A stretch of DNA of 6,070 bases from Alphaproteobacteria bacterium (GTDB lineage Bacteria > Pseudomonadota > Alphaproteobacteria > SMXP01), in NCBI GenBank assembly GCA_028280675.1, contig JANQLI010000299.1:1-6070 (forward strand). The letters are read 5' to 3'. Shown one piece after another: positions 4,214 through 6,070 of the stretch. A program made the translations under genes and the position numbers. Each line of letters starts with the position of its first letter. Positions within the stretch are counted from its first letter, which is position 1. Below the pieces are notes generated by a model. It made no database searches. It was not told the DNA's origin and saw nothing but the letters and a program-made list of their open reading frames with translations.

Positions 4214-5185
4214 ATGGCCGACACGTTTTCACAGATGACGGACCATGCGAGCGGCCCGCCACGGCCGTTCGTCGAGCTCGCTTATCTCGGCAAAAATGCT
4301 TGGTGGCGGTATGCGCTTGGGTTTGTGTTGATCGTTGGGATCGGTGTGGCCCTCGGCAGTGCGGCGATCCTGGCGATCCAAGCGTTGTTCGATGTGAATG
4401 TCGCCGCTTTCACACTGCAATCGAGCGATGTGATTTTACAGCAATCCTTGACCGTGCAGGCGCTCATCTTTATCGCGCTGATGCTCAGCATTGCTGTGTT
4501 TCTTGTTCCCTTGCGATTGCTTGCGCCTTGGCTGCATAACCGGCCGTGGCAAACCTATCTCTCGAACGGGCGTTTTAACTGGCATGGATTTTATGTCTCT
4601 TTGGCCGGTGTTTTGCTGATTGGGGCCATCGGACTGGCGGTCGGCTTTACCACAGAGGAGGAGCGTTTTGCGTTGCAAATCGATTGGCACGCCTGGGCCG
4701 TGTTTGCCGTGCTGGCCGTCATCTTGGTGCCGTTTCAGGTGCTTGCCGAAGAGGTGATGATGCGGGGCTATGTGATGCAGCTTATTGGCCGCGCGACGGG
4801 GAATGTGCTGTTGCGTCTCTTGCTGCCCGCGCTTATCTTTACCGCTTTGCATATTGCCAACCCCGAAGCGCTTGCCGGCGGCGCCTGGGCGCTGGGGGTT
4901 TATTTTTGTATGGCGATTTATCTCGGCTTTCTTGTGCTGTGGGGGGATGGGCTGGAATATGCTTTCGGCACCCATCTGGGCAATAATCTCTTCGTCACAT
5001 TATTTGTCACCATGGAAGACGCCACGCTGGTGACGCCGGCTTTGGTGATTGAGCCAATGCCGGACTGGGGGCCGCAGCAAATCTTCGAGATTTGCCTGTT
5101 TCTCGGCCTGCATTTCGCTGTGGTTTGGTCTTGGATGCGGCTGCGTCACGGCGGACCGCGGCCGCGTCAGGTCCTTGGCCGTTAA
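4214..5185 (+). CDS. CPBP family intramembrane metalloprotease
   Basis: The 323-residue membrane protein carries the CPBP (CAAX protease and bacteriocin-processing, formerly Abi; Pfam PF02517) motifs in order: EEVMMR (E179, E180, R184), FTALH (F209, H213) and HLGNN (H254, N258). In this family the paired glutamates and two histidines form the metal-dependent active site inside the membrane. Hydrophobic segments lie near residues 33-58, 80-105, 126-145, 160-178, 198-215, 224-243 and 295-313, so it is a polytopic inner membrane enzyme. Substrates of bacterial members are mostly unknown; prenylated-protein processing, bacteriocin immunity and signalling roles have been described for relatives. 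ATG at 4214 is preceded three bases upstream by GGGGGG (4205-4210), a poor Shine-Dalgarno. Extending to GTG at 4076 would translate through the palindromes and is unlikely; ATG at 4235 is another option. It is transcribed alone after a 337-base gap and does not overlap the antiporter genes. Confidence 0.9.
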   Translation: MADTFSQMTDHASGPPRPFVELAYLGKNAWWRYALGFVLIVGIGVALGSAAILAIQALFDVNVAAFTLQSSDVILQQSLTVQALIFIALMLSIAVFLVPLRLLAPWLHNRPWQTYLSNGRFNWHGFYVSLAGVLLIGAIGLAVGFTTEEERFALQIDWHAWAVFAVLAVILVPFQVLAEEVMMRGYVMQLIGRATGNVLLRLLLPALIFTALHIANPEALAGGAWALGVYFCMAIYLGFLVLWGDGLEYAFGTHLGNNLFVTLFVTMEDATLVTPALVIEPMPDWGPQQIFEICLFLGLHFAVVWSWMRLRHGGPRPRQVLGR

Positions 5186-5312
5186 GGCCCGTTTTCCGAT
5201 CACTTTTCGACCGAAAAGACTGGTCAAGGCGATCATCACATATTATGAGTCTTCGCTTTTAGGGAGCCTCCCACGTCGATTCGGGGGGATGAGAGGCGTT
5301 TAAGGGCAGGAT
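5186..5312. other. Intergenic region upstream of mnhE
   Basis: The gap holds GGCC-GTTAA-GGCC (5177-5189), overlapping the CPBP stop and followed by CGTTTT, which may be a weak terminator. Next is the near-perfect palindrome CTTTTCG-AC-CGAAAAG (5203-5218), then TATTAT (5241-5246), a good -10-like hexamer without a clear -35. A promoter for the antiporter operon here is plausible, with the palindrome close to the -35 position as a possible operator. Confidence 0.3.
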
Positions 5313-5795
5313 ATGGGGCGCACGATTGGACTTTTCCTCGGACTGGTGGTCACCTGGCTGCTATTGTCCGGGTATTATTTCGATCATCCACTGATCATGA
5401 TCTTCGGCTTTCTGTCCTGTGTGATGACCGCGTGGATCGCGCACCGCATGGATGTGGTCGATCATGAGGCGGTGCCCTATCACTTCGGCTTCCGGATTTT
5501 GGCTTATTGGTCGTGGCTGTTTAAGCAAATCGCCAAAGCCAATATCGCGGTAACGAAAATTGTCTTTTCCGATCTCGGGCAAGTACGCCCGCAAATGTTT
5601 AAGGTCAAAGCAGATGGCCTCAATGATATGGGCCTGGTGATCTTGGCCAATTCCGTGACCTTGACCCCTGGCACGGTCACGGTGGATTTGATTGACGATG
5701 AGCTGACCATCCATGCCCTCAGCAAAGACCTGGCCGATCCCTCTGGCATCATGGAGATGAAAAAACGGATTGCTAGCTTGGAGGGCAAAGGCTGA
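5313..5795 (+). CDS. mnhE: Na+/H+ antiporter subunit E (MrpE/MnhE)
   Basis: The 160-residue protein has the usual length of MrpE and its hallmark NSVTLTPGTVTVDL (113-126), plus two N-terminal membrane segments (about 5-23 and 26-45) and a possible third around 60-80. The C-terminal half is soluble and faces the cytoplasm in this family. MrpE is a small subunit of the multisubunit Mrp cation/proton antiporter, which exchanges Na+ (or K+) for protons and supports pH and salt homeostasis. The ATG at 5313 is preceded by GCAGGAT, a short-spaced ribosome binding site. It overlaps mnhF by one base (TGATG), so the two are translationally coupled. No A-D subunit genes lie upstream in the window; the CPBP gene is directly to the left, so this cluster either begins with E or has its large subunits downstream. 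Confidence 0.95.
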   Translation: MGRTIGLFLGLVVTWLLLSGYYFDHPLIMIFGFLSCVMTAWIAHRMDVVDHEAVPYHFGFRILAYWSWLFKQIAKANIAVTKIVFSDLGQVRPQMFKVKADGLNDMGLVILANSVTLTPGTVTVDLIDDELTIHALSKDLADPSGIMEMKKRIASLEGKG

Positions 5796-6070
5796 TGAGT
5801 GTCACCGTTGCGCTCGCTGTTTGCATCTTTGCGATTTTTATCGCCATGCTGATTGTCATCGCGCGCCTTTTCTATGGACCGTCTTTATACGACCGGGTGC
5901 TGGCGGTGAACAGTTTCGGCACCAAGACAGTGCTGGTCTTGGCGGTGCTGAATTTTCTCATGGGCCGTCCGGACTTTTTGGATATTGCGCTGCTCTATGC
6001 GTTGATCAACTTTGTCGGCACCATCGCCATTCTGAAATTCTTCCGTTACCGCAGTTTCAGCCGTCAAATG
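5795..6070 (+). CDS. mnhF: Na+/H+ antiporter subunit F (MrpF/MnhF), 3' end outside window
   Basis: From the ATG at 5795, sharing its A with the mnhE stop codon, 92 codons run to the window edge without a stop. The protein begins MSVTVALAVCIFAIFIAMLI and has three membrane segments (about 4-26, 44-58 and 63-83). It carries the family's conserved GPSLYDRVLAVN (28-39, with D33-R34) and the DIALLYALINFVG stretch (63-75). MrpF is normally about 90 residues, so the visible part is nearly the whole protein and the stop should lie just past the edge. It is a small integral subunit of the Mrp antiporter; mnhG is expected next. Confidence 0.92.
   Translation, partial: MSVTVALAVCIFAIFIAMLIVIARLFYGPSLYDRVLAVNSFGTKTVLVLAVLNFLMGRPDFLDIALLYALINFVGTIAILKFFRYRSFSRQM

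Noticed and set aside
4436..4975. Minus-strand frame of 179 codons, rich in H, Q, K and R
   Set aside because: It is antisense to the CPBP gene, which has its catalytic motifs intact; the composition is that of a shadow of a hydrophobic membrane protein.

Overview
The window looks like chromosomal DNA of an alphaproteobacterium. The best markers are a DUF2336 helical-repeat protein, a family I know almost only from Alphaproteobacteria, and MrpE/MnhE and MrpF/MnhF antiporter subunits encoded as separate overlapping genes. There are no transposases, tRNAs, rRNAs or CRISPR repeats.

Layout: at the left edge (1-51, minus strand) is the first 17 codons of a gene with a signal-peptide-like N-terminus. 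It is divergent from the DUF2336 gene (333-1880, plus), which probably begins at an unusual CTG codon behind a good GGAGG ribosome binding site. A gap of about 570 bases follows. It holds hairpins after the DUF2336 gene, a promoter-like site, and at 2223-2319 a clear class I cyclic di-GMP riboswitch aptamer (GEMM-I). The aptamer's closing helix contains the Shine-Dalgarno sequence of an 11-codon leader ORF (2326-2361). A terminator-like hairpin lies between that ORF and the next operon.

The operon under the riboswitch has two genes: an orphan small ParA ATPase (2450-3193) and, 14 bases later, a protein with a disordered, charged middle, a basic conserved-looking N-terminal peptide and a C-terminal ribbon-helix-helix (RHH) domain (3208-3876). 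Together they look like a type Ib ParA/ParB-like positioning pair whose expression is set by cyclic di-GMP. This is the most interesting part of the window: a second-messenger riboswitch in front of a partition or cargo-positioning module.

A gene-free 337-base stretch follows, carrying two strong nested inverted repeats (3974-4065 and 4084-4127) and several C tracts. Next come a CPBP-family intramembrane metalloprotease (4214-5185), then mnhE (5313-5795) and the start of mnhF (5795 to the window end), overlapping by one base. The antiporter genes appear to be the beginning or middle of a cation/proton antiporter operon that continues to the right.
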